Origin: RUG572 sp051884915 | GTDB lineage: Bacteria; Verrucomicrobiota; Kiritimatiellia; RFP12; UBA1067 | DNA: 64,000 nucleotides | Direction of reading: 5' to 3' | Assembly (NCBI GenBank): GCA_051884915.1 | Contig: JBJEWF010000028.1 | Span: 14,599 to 78,598 of the forward strand | Shown here: positions 16,918-24,906 of the stretch, piece by piece | Layout of the letters: every line of letters begins with the position of its first letter | Position numbering within the stretch: position 1 is the first letter of the stretch | The notes under the pieces: model-generated | What the model was told of the DNA's origin: nothing | The model's database searches: none | What the model saw: the letters and a program-made list of their open reading frames with translations, nothing else | Program-made: the position numbers and the translations under genes

Positions 16918-18378
16918 TCAGCCGAGATCCTTGGCGCGCGAAGCGTAGGACGTATGGAGCATCCGTTCGGCCTTTTCGCTCAGGGGCTTGCCGTAGAATT
17001 CGCGGTAGAGCGTCTGCACTTCGGCGTTCTCGTGCGATAGGCGCAACGTCGCGCGCGCGTCGTCGGCGTAAAGCGCATCGATGCGCGCCTGGCGCATCGC
17101 CCGGCTAAGGTAGGGCGCGGACTTCGCGCGCGGCTGCCCGCCGCCGCCGATGCAGCCGCCCTCGCAGGCCATCACTTCGATGAAAGTGGCCTTGAGTTGG
17201 CCCGATTTGACGCGGGCGATGACATCGCGGACGTTTGCGAGCCCGTGGACGACCACGAGCGTGACCTCCAGCCCCGGCTTGAGGGTCACCGTCGCCTTTT
17301 TGACGAACGCGCGTTTTTTCTTCGACCCGATGCCGCGCACCGGCTTGAATTCAAAGAGATCGGCCGGCGGATTCGTGCCGTTCACCATCCAGTACGCCGT
17401 GCGCACCGCCGCCTCCATCACGCCGCCGGTGTTGCCGAAGATGATGCCCGCGCCGCTGGCCTCGCCCATGAGCGAATCGTACTTCGCGGGCTTGAGCGAA
17501 GCATAGTCGACTCCCTCGGCGCGCATCCAGTCCGCCAGCTCGCGGGTGGTGATGACCGCGTCCATGTCGCGGAAGCCCGAGTCGTTCATCTCCGGACGGC
17601 GGATTTCGAATTTCTTGGCCGTGCACGGCGTGAGCGCCACGTTGAAGATCTTGGCGGGATCGAGCCCGCGCTTGGCGGCGAAATATGTCTTGATGGTCGG
17701 CCCCTGCATGCCGATGGGACTTTTCGCCGTCGAGACGTGCGGCAGCATTTCGGGGTACCAGGTCTCGCAGAATTTGACCCAGGCCGGGCAGCAGCTCGTG
17801 AACTGCGGCACGGGCCGGTCGCCCGTCGTCACGCGCCGCACCAGCTCCGCCGCCTCCTCCATAATCGTGAGATCGGCGGCAAAACAGGTGTCGAGCACAT
17901 AGTCGGCTCCGAGCGCGCGCAGTGCCGCGACGACCTCGCCTTCGCAGAACGTGCCCGGCGCAGCCCCGAACTCTTCCGCAAGCGCCACGCGCACCGACGG
18001 CGAGGTGGAGACGACAATCGTCTTGCCGGCGGCCTTGGCGGCCTTCACCGCCTGCCATTCGGGACGGTTCACGAGGGCCGTGCCCTCGCAGACGGTCGTG
18101 CACTGTCCGCAATTGACGCAGACCGGCACGTTGTTCGTCTTGGCCAGATCGTAGAAGCCGGCGACCGAAATCATCCGCTTGCAGACCGAAAGGCACGCGC
18201 CGCACTGGACGCATTTCGCCGCATCGAACGCGACCGACGGATTGTCGGCCGCCATCGGCACGCGGACGCTTCCGGCGGGTTCCGCCCAGAGCCGATGCGG
18301 GCACACCGCGCCCAACGCCAACGCCGCCCCCGCGGTGCGCATCATCTCGCGCCGCCCCATCGTGCATGTTTCCGCCAT
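16918..18378 (-). CDS. [FeFe] hydrogenase, Tat-exported, with fused small-subunit domain
   Basis: 486 residues. The N-terminus MAETCTMGRREMMRTAGAAL is a Tat signal. Two 4Fe-4S motifs follow: Cys56/59/62/66 and Cys87/90/93/97. All three H-cluster motifs are intact: TSCCPAW (194-200), PCTAKKFE (251-258) and MACEGGC (403-409). The C-terminus (LYREFYGKPLSEKAERMLH) is the small-subunit domain that in Desulfovibrio is a separate Tat-carrying protein, so here both subunits and the signal are one chain. Reversible H2 oxidation in the periplasm is the likely role, electron partner unknown. AAGGAGG eight bases before the ATG at 18378 fixes the start. Maturases HydEFG are not in the window. Confidence 0.93.
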   Translation of the reverse strand: MAETCTMGRREMMRTAGAALALGAVCPHRLWAEPAGSVRVPMAADNPSVAFDAAKCVQCGACLSVCKRMISVAGFYDLAKTNNVPVCVNCGQCTTVCEGTALVNRPEWQAVKAAKAAGKTIVVSTSPSVRVALAEEFGAAPGTFCEGEVVAALRALGADYVLDTCFAADLTIMEEAAELVRRVTTGDRPVPQFTSCCPAWVKFCETWYPEMLPHVSTAKSPIGMQGPTIKTYFAAKRGLDPAKIFNVALTPCTAKKFEIRRPEMNDSGFRDMDAVITTRELADWMRAEGVDYASLKPAKYDSLMGEASGAGIIFGNTGGVMEAAVRTAYWMVNGTNPPADLFEFKPVRGIGSKKKRAFVKKATVTLKPGLEVTLVVVHGLANVRDVIARVKSGQLKATFIEVMACEGGCIGGGGQPRAKSAPYLSRAMRQARIDALYADDARATLRLSHENAEVQTLYREFYGKPLSEKAERMLHTSYASRAKDLG

Positions 18379-18422
18379 CGTGACCTCCTTGATGTCTCCG
18401 GTTTCCGTTGCCGCCAGTGGAC

Positions 18423-19259
18423 TCACTTGATCGTGTAGCGCGTGGCCTTGACGAGCGCCTTCCAGAGGTCGGCCGGCGTCGCCGCCGCCAGCAGCGCGTC
18501 ACGGTTCTCCCGCTTCGAGAAGGCCTCGCCGAGGCCGGCCATCAGGCGCAGATAGAACGCGCTGACCGCCACGGGAATCACGCTGAAGAAGATGAAATTG
18601 ACCTTCGAGCCGCTGTCGTCGTAGACGATGCCCTCCCGCGACACGCCGAGCGCCAGCGTCAGGCCGCCGCCCTCGACGCCGCGGACGTGCGGGAACGCGA
18701 TGCCCTTGCCCACGGCCGTCGACAGCACGCTCTCGCGCTCCATTGCCGCCGCCACGAGCGCGGCCGGATTCGAGACGAACCGGTTGGCCGCCATCGCGCC
18801 GGCCAGTTCGCGGATCGCCGCCTCCGTCGTCGTCGCCGCAAGGCGGCAGACCATCAGCTCTTCCGCCGAGAACCGGCTGATGCCCGTCTTGCGCGCCTCG
18901 CCGCGGGCCGGCTTCTCCGCCACGGAACGCGGCGCGTCCTCGTCCTCGTTGAACAGCATGCGCCCGCAGGAGGAGCACATCTGCATCGTCTTGGCCATGC
19001 GGACCTGCTGCACCTGCGAAATCGGCAGGCGCATGCCGCAGACGGCGCAGCAGCCGTTGACCATCGGCGACATCACGACATGGTCCTTCTTGTACAGGCG
19101 CTGGTAGAGCATCTTGCACCGCGCGTCGAGCTGCGCCGTCAGGGCGTCGATCGAATCGTTCAGGGAATCCAGATGCGAGCCGTCGCCCGTGGCGTGGTGC
19201 TCGTCGCGCGTCAGGACGAGTTCCTGGAGCTGGTTGAGGAGATTGAGCTGGTTTTTCAT
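18423..19259 (-). CDS. Coiled-coil/zinc-ribbon protein fused to a PTS EIIA (Ntr/fructose-type) domain
   Basis: 278 residues with two parts. Residues 1-60 form a helical, probably coiled-coil segment; Cys71/Cys74 (CAVCG) and Cys95/Cys98 (CSSCG) form a C4 zinc ribbon like that of CT398-type proteins. Residues 125-275 are a PTS EIIA type-2 domain with the phospho-acceptor His191 in GKGIAFPHVRG. There is no membrane segment and no other PTS gene, so a regulatory EIIA-Ntr-like role is more likely than sugar uptake. Between the stand-alone purH domain (14 bases) and the hydrogenase (44 bases). The fusion is the noteworthy point; the function is open. Confidence 0.8.
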   Translation of the reverse strand: MKNQLNLLNQLQELVLTRDEHHATGDGSHLDSLNDSIDALTAQLDARCKMLYQRLYKKDHVVMSPMVNGCCAVCGMRLPISQVQQVRMAKTMQMCSSCGRMLFNEDEDAPRSVAEKPARGEARKTGISRFSAEELMVCRLAATTTEAAIRELAGAMAANRFVSNPAALVAAAMERESVLSTAVGKGIAFPHVRGVEGGGLTLALGVSREGIVYDDSGSKVNFIFFSVIPVAVSAFYLRLMAGLGEAFSKRENRDALLAAATPADLWKALVKATRYTIK

Positions 19260-19273
19260 GCCGTACCCCGGTT

Positions 19274-19954
19274 TCACCGCTGCGTATAGGTCCCGTCGAC
19301 CTCTTCCCACGTCCGCGTGGCGAAGAACTCCGCGATGGCCGCGTCGTACTGGGCCGTGTGGGCGAACGCCTTCTTCATCAGCCGGAAGCGCGTGTCCAGC
19401 CCCAGCGTGCCGCCGCGGGCGTCCAGTTCGCTGGCGATGCTGCCGTAGTCGAGCGGGTCCGTGACCGAAGCCACGCGCAGATAGTTCTTCGCCGAGGCGC
19501 GCACCATGCAGGGGCCGCCGATGTCGATGTTCGTGCGCGCCATTTCCGGCGTCACGCCCGCCTGCGCCACCGTCTGCCGGAACGGATAGAGGTTGACGAC
19601 GACCATGTCGATCGGCTGCGCGGCCAGGCGTTTCAGGTCCGCCTGGTGCGCCGCGTTGTAGGTCTCGCTCAGCAGCCCGAGATAGATCTTGAAGTCGAGC
19701 GTCTTCACGAGACCGCCCTGCATCTCCGGCTGCCCCGTGTAGTCGCTCACCGCGACGAGCGTCCCCGCGGCCGCGGCGCCGAGAATCTCCTTCACCTTCG
19801 CGTAGGTCCCGCCCGTCGAATAGATCCGCACGCCCGGACACGCCTTCACCAGCGCGGGCACGAACGCGTCCAGTCCCGTCTTGTCGGACACGCTCATCAG
19901 CACGTTTCTGACGGCAACCCGGGAATCGATGTCCTTCACGATGTTCAACGCCAT
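19274..19954 (-). CDS. purH: Stand-alone IMP cyclohydrolase (N-terminal half of PurH)
   Basis: 226 residues against about 520 for bifunctional PurH. The sequence is a good match to the cyclohydrolase domain only: RNVLMSVSDKTGLDAF (about 16-31), IYSTGGTYAKVKEI, the substrate segment VVVNLYPF and NIDIGGPCMVRASAKN. It ends in a proper stop at a place where the AICAR transformylase domain would begin; nothing of that domain is found downstream in any frame, since a zinc-ribbon gene starts 14 bases on. So either the transformylase is encoded elsewhere or a PurP-type enzyme replaces it. Start at 19954 with GAAGGAG ribosome site. The domain call is firm; the split state is what I see. Confidence 0.92.
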   Translation of the reverse strand: MALNIVKDIDSRVAVRNVLMSVSDKTGLDAFVPALVKACPGVRIYSTGGTYAKVKEILGAAAAGTLVAVSDYTGQPEMQGGLVKTLDFKIYLGLLSETYNAAHQADLKRLAAQPIDMVVVNLYPFRQTVAQAGVTPEMARTNIDIGGPCMVRASAKNYLRVASVTDPLDYGSIASELDARGGTLGLDTRFRLMKKAFAHTAQYDAAIAEFFATRTWEEVDGTYTQR

Positions 19955-19984
19955 GGCAAAACTCCTTCGGTAAAATATAGGACC

Positions 19985-20013
19985 ATTTTATCACATGCGG
20001 CAGACAAGGTAAA
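19985..20013 (-). promoter_or_regulatory. Promoter upstream of purH
   Basis: TTTACC (20013-20008), 17-base spacer, TAAAAT (19990-19985), with TGA before the -10 as extended element. It lies 30 bases before the ATG, leaving room for the GAAGGAG site. Confidence 0.55.
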
Positions 20014-20069
20014 GGACGGAGAATGGGAAACGACCGGATGCGCCGACCGGGACTTCGCCTCCCGATTCG

Positions 20070-20131
20070 GCGTCCCGCTCCGGCGCCGGTCCGCGCGGAG
20101 ACCATCCAGCCTTGCGTCCCGCTTCGGCGCC
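20070..20131. repeat. Two 18-base direct repeats in the GC-rich region after the PKS-like genes
   Basis: GCGTCCCGCTCCGGCGCC at 20070-20087 recurs at 20114-20131 with a single change (CTC to CTT), in a 200-base intergenic stretch. Each copy contains the palindrome GGCGCC. No gene is present; role unknown, perhaps a 3'-end structure. Confidence 0.5.
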
Positions 20132-20157
20132 GGGCCCGCGCGCGGCGGGTCCCCGGC

Positions 20158-23100
20158 CTAGCCGAAGAGGCGGTCGGGAATGAAGCAGCTCGCCACCACG
20201 TGCCCCTTCACCACGACGGTGGCGACGGGAACGGTCCGTCCCGTGAACATCTTGAAGTTCTGGAGCCATTGCCCGCGCAGTTCGATTTCCAGCGCCCCGG
20301 TCTCCGCCTTGAAGGAGACGACCACCAGTTCGCGCGGGGAATAGCGGATGCCCGTGCCCAGGGCCTTCGACACGGCCTCCTTCGCGCACCAGAACCGGAT
20401 GATCGCGCTGGGGGAGTCCACGGCGTTGACGGCCAGCTCCTGCTCTTCCGGCAGGAAGACGCCGTGCGTGAATTCGTCCGAGAGGCACCGGTCGGAGGCT
20501 TCCACGTCGACGCCGACGCGCGCGTTCATCGCCGCCACGGCCAGGACGAAACGCGACGTGTGGGCAATGGAGACGTCCAGCCGCATGTTCTGCCACAGGT
20601 GTCCCTGCCAGGGGCCTTCCGTCAGCGGCTTGCCGCAGGGGTCCGTGTAGACCTGGACGTCGGCGTCGCTCCAGCGGGCCTGGTAGAACCGCTCCAGGAA
20701 GCGGCGGACGGCTTCCTTGGCCGCAATGCGCCCGAAAAGCCATTCCGTCCGCCGCGCCACGCCGCCCTTGGCCGCCATTTCGGAGAACTCGCGGCGCTCG
20801 TTGCGCCCCAGCACGATGTGCGAAAGCGCCTTGAGCCACAGTTCCTCGTTCCGCTCGAACAGCGGGTAGTCGACGTCCGTCAGCATGGCCGACGCGATGG
20901 ACGTGCCGGGCGAGCCCAGCCGGTCGTCCGGCAGATCCCGCGACAGATAGGTCCGCGCGGGCTCCAGGAGCAGACGGCGGTATTCGTCCGGCACCCGGAC
21001 CGTCAGCTCCTCGTAGCCGTGCAGCTCCATCAGCAGGTTGCCGTTGCCGTCCGAAACGAAGATGTCCGCCACCAGCGAGGTCGGCGTCACCCCCGTATTG
21101 CGCAGGTAGCACTGCAGATGCGCGTTGTCGGGAATCGCGAGCTTGTGCAGCGTCAGCACGCGCAGGCGGAAGGCGTAGGACACCGCGCCCGCGAACCGTT
21201 CGTGGCTCCGCCACAGCTGGAAGCCGTCCGTCACCGCGGCCAGCAGTTGCGGATTCAGGACCCAGCAGGGCACGGTCGTGTGCCGGACCGCCTCGTCGGA
21301 CGCGGGCACCACGACCTCGTAGTCCAGGCCCTCTTCGCTCCAGCGGTCCGCCTTGGCGATGCCCTGGAGCTGGCGGCCGGCGAACAGACGGTCCGGATAG
21401 ATGTCGCATTGCGCCCAGTGGACATCGCGCGCTTTTTCGTGGGGCGGCGGCGTGAAGGCCACCGGCGCCACGTCGGCCTTCGTCAGCAGGAACGTGCCCT
21501 CCATCGCGGGCCACGTCCAGACGGAGTCCGGCGCGTCCTCGCGGATCTGGACGCGAACGGCGGTCCGCTTCGGATCGGACGACGCCACGTGTTCGGCCCG
21601 CACGAAGAGCTTCAGCCTGCCGTTCTGGAACGGCACCGTTCGCCGGCGCTGCAGATCGTCAATCGCCACCACGTGCAGGCCGGGCGTCAGCGTCTGGGCC
21701 AGTTCGGCCATGATTTCCGCCCCCATGACCAGCGTCAGGACGGTGAATCCGCGCAGCGGCGGCGCCGAACCGTCTCCATGCTCGGGGTGGGACAGCTGCG
21801 AGGTGCCCATGGCGAAATCGGCCAGCAGCGGTTCCGAATCGAAGGAGAACACCTTCGAGATCTCGATCGACATGCTCGGCTGATAGGACTCGACGTTCAT
21901 GTCGGAAATCAGCGGATACGCGGCGCCGTAGCCGAACTGCTGCTGCCGCTGCCGGAGCCGCACGGCGGCGGCGCGGCGGCGCGCCGCCGCCCGGTCGCGC
22001 CGGTCCGGCGCGCTCTCCATCGTCGCCACCATGGCCGATCCCTCCAGCGAGGGCTTTTCCGTCAGCAGAAGAAGCCGCGGGAATTCGCGGGAGAGGCGCA
22101 GTTCCGTTTCGTTGCGGATGCTCAGCGCGAGCGGGGCGTCGAAGGGCAGCAGCCGGCACCGGCGCTGGCGGAAGAGCAGCGACGGGTCGACCGGCGCCCC
22201 CAGGGCCGCCAGCATGCCGACCACGTGCATCAGCTGCAGCAGACCCGCGCGGTGGATGGAGTCGGCGGCCAGCGCGACGTGCTCTTCGCCGTGAAGGACC
22301 TCGTCGACAAAGCCGCTGCACGTCCCCCGCGGACCGACCTCCAGAAAGACGCGAACGCCATCCGCGTGCATCCGGCGGATCGTCTCCTCGAACCGCACGG
22401 GCTCGACCCACTGCTCGGCCACGCCGTCGCGGACCTTGCGGACTTTCATCGGCAGGCGCTCCGCCGTCCCGCAGGAATAGACCGGGATGCGCGGCTTCTC
22501 GTCCACCCAGTTCGACGCGAACTTCCGGAAGAGCGGCAGCACCGACCGGCACCACGGCGTGTTGAACGGGCGGTCGACCGAGAGGCGGTGGCTGCGGATG
22601 CCCAGGCCGGCCAGACGGTGCAGGATGCCTTCGGCGTGTTCCGGATCGAACGCGACCGTCAGGTGCCGCGGCGAAAACCGGTAGGCGACGCTGGCCTGGT
22701 CCGCCGGCAGGTCCGCCAGCGCCGCGGCCGCCTGTTCCGGATGGGGCGAGACGAGCGAAACGAACAGGCATTTGGGCAGCCCGGCGTGGGAGACCGCCGT
22801 ATTGACGACCTTGTAGACCTCCTGGAGGAACTTCAGCCGGTCCTTGCGCTCGAATTTGCCCAGCAGCCCGCCCACGGCCAGCGCGCTCAGGTCGCCGCCC
22901 GAGAAACCCGTCGCGGCGTCCGGGACGATGCCCAGCGCCTGGAACATCCGCGTCAGCGCCAGGTTGGCGGAATAGGTCGACACCAGGGCCTCCGCATAGC
23001 CGCCGGCCGTGAACACGTCCGCGTCCTGGCGATAGTGCGGCGCGGGGGGGAAGATGAACGAAGAGGGCTGAAACGGACCCTTGCCCTTCAGCGCCGACTC

Positions 23101-23535
23101 CAGCTCGTCGAAGGGCAGACGGCACTCGCGGAAGCGGACCGCCACCTCGCGCAGCATGTCGGGATAGAACGACATGGCCCCCGAATAGACGAACGCGAGC
23201 TTGCCGGTTCCGCCTTCGCCCAGAACGTGGCGGCGGAAGAAATAGGTCCCCGACCTGTCGCGAATCCGTTCCGTCCTTTCGTCCGCCAGACGCGCGGCGG
23301 CCGAAGCCAGACGGCCGCGCAGTTCGGCCGTGTCCGACGCCACGATCGCCAGCACGGCCGCCTGGCCGGGACCGAACTTCCGGGCGCACGTGTACGCGAC
23401 GTCCCGCAGCTCGACGCTGGACACCTGGTCCAGAAACGCGATCAGGCCCTTGGCGTCCTGCGCCAGCTGGGCGACGCTGTCGGCGCCGAGGAGCACGAGT
23501 TCGCTGCCGAAGGACTCGCTGAAATCCGCGCTCAC
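20158..23535 (-). CDS. Polyketide-synthase-like protein: degenerate acyltransferase, degenerate PS-dehydratase, intact 4'-phosphopantetheinyl transferase
   Basis: 1125 residues. Residues 110-430 are acyltransferase-like: the serine motif is GFSGGD (Ser212) instead of GHSxGE, and the usual catalytic His is Asn325 in FNTPW. Residues 535-850 match the double-hotdog dehydratase of iterative type I PKS/PUFA-type synthases (AYPLISDM start, EIMAELAQTLTPG core), but the DHxxG histidine is Phe574 (ADFAMG) and the second-half LLDAxGQ aspartate is Ala766. Residues 925-1125 are an Sfp-type phosphopantetheinyl transferase with GVDVE (1008-1012) and WCAKEA (1049-1054) preserved. No carrier protein or ketoreductase is seen. 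The GTG start at 23535 overlaps the stop of the KS-like gene (GTGA) and follows GGGGAGGAG. Alignment-based loss calls are by eye; the domain order is clear. Confidence 0.82.
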   Translation of the reverse strand: MSADFSESFGSELVLLGADSVAQLAQDAKGLIAFLDQVSSVELRDVAYTCARKFGPGQAAVLAIVASDTAELRGRLASAAARLADERTERIRDRSGTYFFRRHVLGEGGTGKLAFVYSGAMSFYPDMLREVAVRFRECRLPFDELESALKGKGPFQPSSFIFPPAPHYRQDADVFTAGGYAEALVSTYSANLALTRMFQALGIVPDAATGFSGGDLSALAVGGLLGKFERKDRLKFLQEVYKVVNTAVSHAGLPKCLFVSLVSPHPEQAAAALADLPADQASVAYRFSPRHLTVAFDPEHAEGILHRLAGLGIRSHRLSVDRPFNTPWCRSVLPLFRKFASNWVDEKPRIPVYSCGTAERLPMKVRKVRDGVAEQWVEPVRFEETIRRMHADGVRVFLEVGPRGTCSGFVDEVLHGEEHVALAADSIHRAGLLQLMHVVGMLAALGAPVDPSLLFRQRRCRLLPFDAPLALSIRNETELRLSREFPRLLLLTEKPSLEGSAMVATMESAPDRRDRAAARRRAAAVRLRQRQQQFGYGAAYPLISDMNVESYQPSMSIEISKVFSFDSEPLLADFAMGTSQLSHPEHGDGSAPPLRGFTVLTLVMGAEIMAELAQTLTPGLHVVAIDDLQRRRTVPFQNGRLKLFVRAEHVASSDPKRTAVRVQIREDAPDSVWTWPAMEGTFLLTKADVAPVAFTPPPHEKARDVHWAQCDIYPDRLFAGRQLQGIAKADRWSEEGLDYEVVVPASDEAVRHTTVPCWVLNPQLLAAVTDGFQLWRSHERFAGAVSYAFRLRVLTLHKLAIPDNAHLQCYLRNTGVTPTSLVADIFVSDGNGNLLMELHGYEELTVRVPDEYRRLLLEPARTYLSRDLPDDRLGSPGTSIASAMLTDVDYPLFERNEELWLKALSHIVLGRNERREFSEMAAKGGVARRTEWLFGRIAAKEAVRRFLERFYQARWSDADVQVYTDPCGKPLTEGPWQGHLWQNMRLDVSIAHTSRFVLAVAAMNARVGVDVEASDRCLSDEFTHGVFLPEEQELAVNAVDSPSAIIRFWCAKEAVSKALGTGIRYSPRELVVVSFKAETGALEIELRGQWLQNFKMFTGRTVPVATVVVKGHVVASCFIPDRLFG

Positions 23536-24902
23536 TGCCGCTCCTCCCCTTCGGGCTCCTCTTCCATGACCACCGCCGCCTTCCGTCCGCCCGGCTCGCC
23601 CGCCAGCACCATGGCGCGCCGCGGGGAGGAGGGGTCGCCCGTGATCCACGGCCGCGCCTCGTTCAGCAGGTAGACGGACGACCCGCGGCTGGACAGCACG
23701 GCGAGAGGATTCGCGACGGGCATCTGCGGCGGCAGAATCCGGCGCCAGAGGGCGATGGCGATCTTCAGCAGGCTGGCCGCCGCCTCCGCCCGGAAGCAGT
23801 GCCCCACGTTGCCCTTCACCGAACCGATTCCCACCAGGGCGCCGCCCGGGAGATGGTCGCCCCACGCCCGCTGCAGGGCGACGACCTCCTCCTCGTCGGC
23901 CGCGGGCGTTCCGTAGCCTTCGGCCTCGACCAGCCCGATCGAGTGGAAATCGACCTGGGCGCGGTCGACGGCCGCCGCCAGCGCCTCGTCGATCGAGACC
24001 GCGCCGCAGGAGACGCCGCGGATCAGCGCATAGATCCGGTCGTTCGCCGCCAGCGCGTCCGCCTCGCGCTTGAGGACGAAGAACGCGCCGCCCTCGCCGG
24101 GCAGCGTCCCGGCGGCATGCCGGTCGAACGGCAGCAGGTCCGGCTCCTCCGAAAAGTCCATTTCGCCCGAAACGCCTTCGAGCAGCGACCGGCTCAGCGG
24201 CGGCGTGAGCGCGCCCGCCAGGGCCACGTCGGCGCGGCCGCTCCGCAAATCGTCCATCGCCGCGCGCAGGGAGGCCACGCCGCTGAGCACGCCGCCGTCC
24301 AGCGTCGTCGCGCCGCCGGAAAACGAGCACTCGCGCGCGATCCAGTCGGCAATGCGGTGTCCGCTTCCGGCAAGGAAGCTCGCCGCGTTCGGCGCCGGCA
24401 GCGATTCGACCAGTTTCACGCGAATCTGCTCCATCGCCTCGCTCGGGGCCGTGCGGAAGAACTTCGCGATGATGTCCATGGTCTGGTCGATGAAATGCGT
24501 GTGCAGCAGCCAGTTGACCGTCGACGCGTTGAAGGGCGGCGCGTAGCCGAAGCGCACCGTTCCCCGCTGGCGCTCCCGGCCATGGGGCCGCAGACCGGCG
24601 TCCAGCAGCGCGTCAAAGGCCAACTGCACGGCAAAATACAGGTCCTGGTTCTCGCCGGCGTTGATCTGGCGGGGGAAGTTCTGCTCGCCGGGCTCGCAGG
24701 CGTAGAGTTCGCCCAGCAGACCGCCGTGGCGGGGATAGGGGCGGGCGAACAGCGTGGCCGCCTCGGGCAGCAAACCGCTCTCCACGGGAAAGGGGGCGAT
24801 GCCGCTCTTCTGGTGCATGACCATGCGCCAGAAAGCCCCGGGATCCGGCGCCTTGGCAAAACGGCAGGAAACGCCAATGATCGCTATTGGTGTGTTTTGC
24901 AC
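23532..24902 (-). CDS. Degenerate ketosynthase-like protein lacking the catalytic cysteine
   Basis: 456 residues, one KS fold. The N-terminus PIAIIGVSCRF is diagnostic of type I ketosynthases. The active-site stretch reads LDGGVLSGV, so Val205 replaces the nucleophilic Cys of DxACASS; the first histidine motif EAHGTGT reads EAEGYGT (Glu328), while GSVKGNVGH keeps Lys363 and His368. It resembles a chain-length-factor or a dead KS rather than a condensing enzyme. The GTG at 24902 is chosen because PIAII begins four codons later and a TATACT -10 lies six bases before it. It starts four bases past the ispH stop and is coupled to the AT-DH-PPTase gene. Confidence 0.85.
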   Translation of the reverse strand: MQNTPIAIIGVSCRFAKAPDPGAFWRMVMHQKSGIAPFPVESGLLPEAATLFARPYPRHGGLLGELYACEPGEQNFPRQINAGENQDLYFAVQLAFDALLDAGLRPHGRERQRGTVRFGYAPPFNASTVNWLLHTHFIDQTMDIIAKFFRTAPSEAMEQIRVKLVESLPAPNAASFLAGSGHRIADWIARECSFSGGATTLDGGVLSGVASLRAAMDDLRSGRADVALAGALTPPLSRSLLEGVSGEMDFSEEPDLLPFDRHAAGTLPGEGGAFFVLKREADALAANDRIYALIRGVSCGAVSIDEALAAAVDRAQVDFHSIGLVEAEGYGTPAADEEEVVALQRAWGDHLPGGALVGIGSVKGNVGHCFRAEAAASLLKIAIALWRRILPPQMPVANPLAVLSSRGSSVYLLNEARPWITGDPSSPRRAMVLAGEPGGRKAAVVMEEEPEGEERQ

Positions 24903-24906
24903 CCGC

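Noticed and set aside
20023..23673. A 1216-codon open frame on the plus strand opposite the PKS-like genes
   Set aside because: It is antisense to well-supported domains; its translation is Arg/Ala/Gly/His-rich with no family motif. Such frames are common opposite GC-rich genes.
23532..24902. Calling the KS gene an active beta-ketoacyl synthase or a complete PUFA synthase
   Set aside because: The nucleophile Cys and one His are missing, and no ACP, KR or ER is adjacent, so a product or active enzyme call is not supported.
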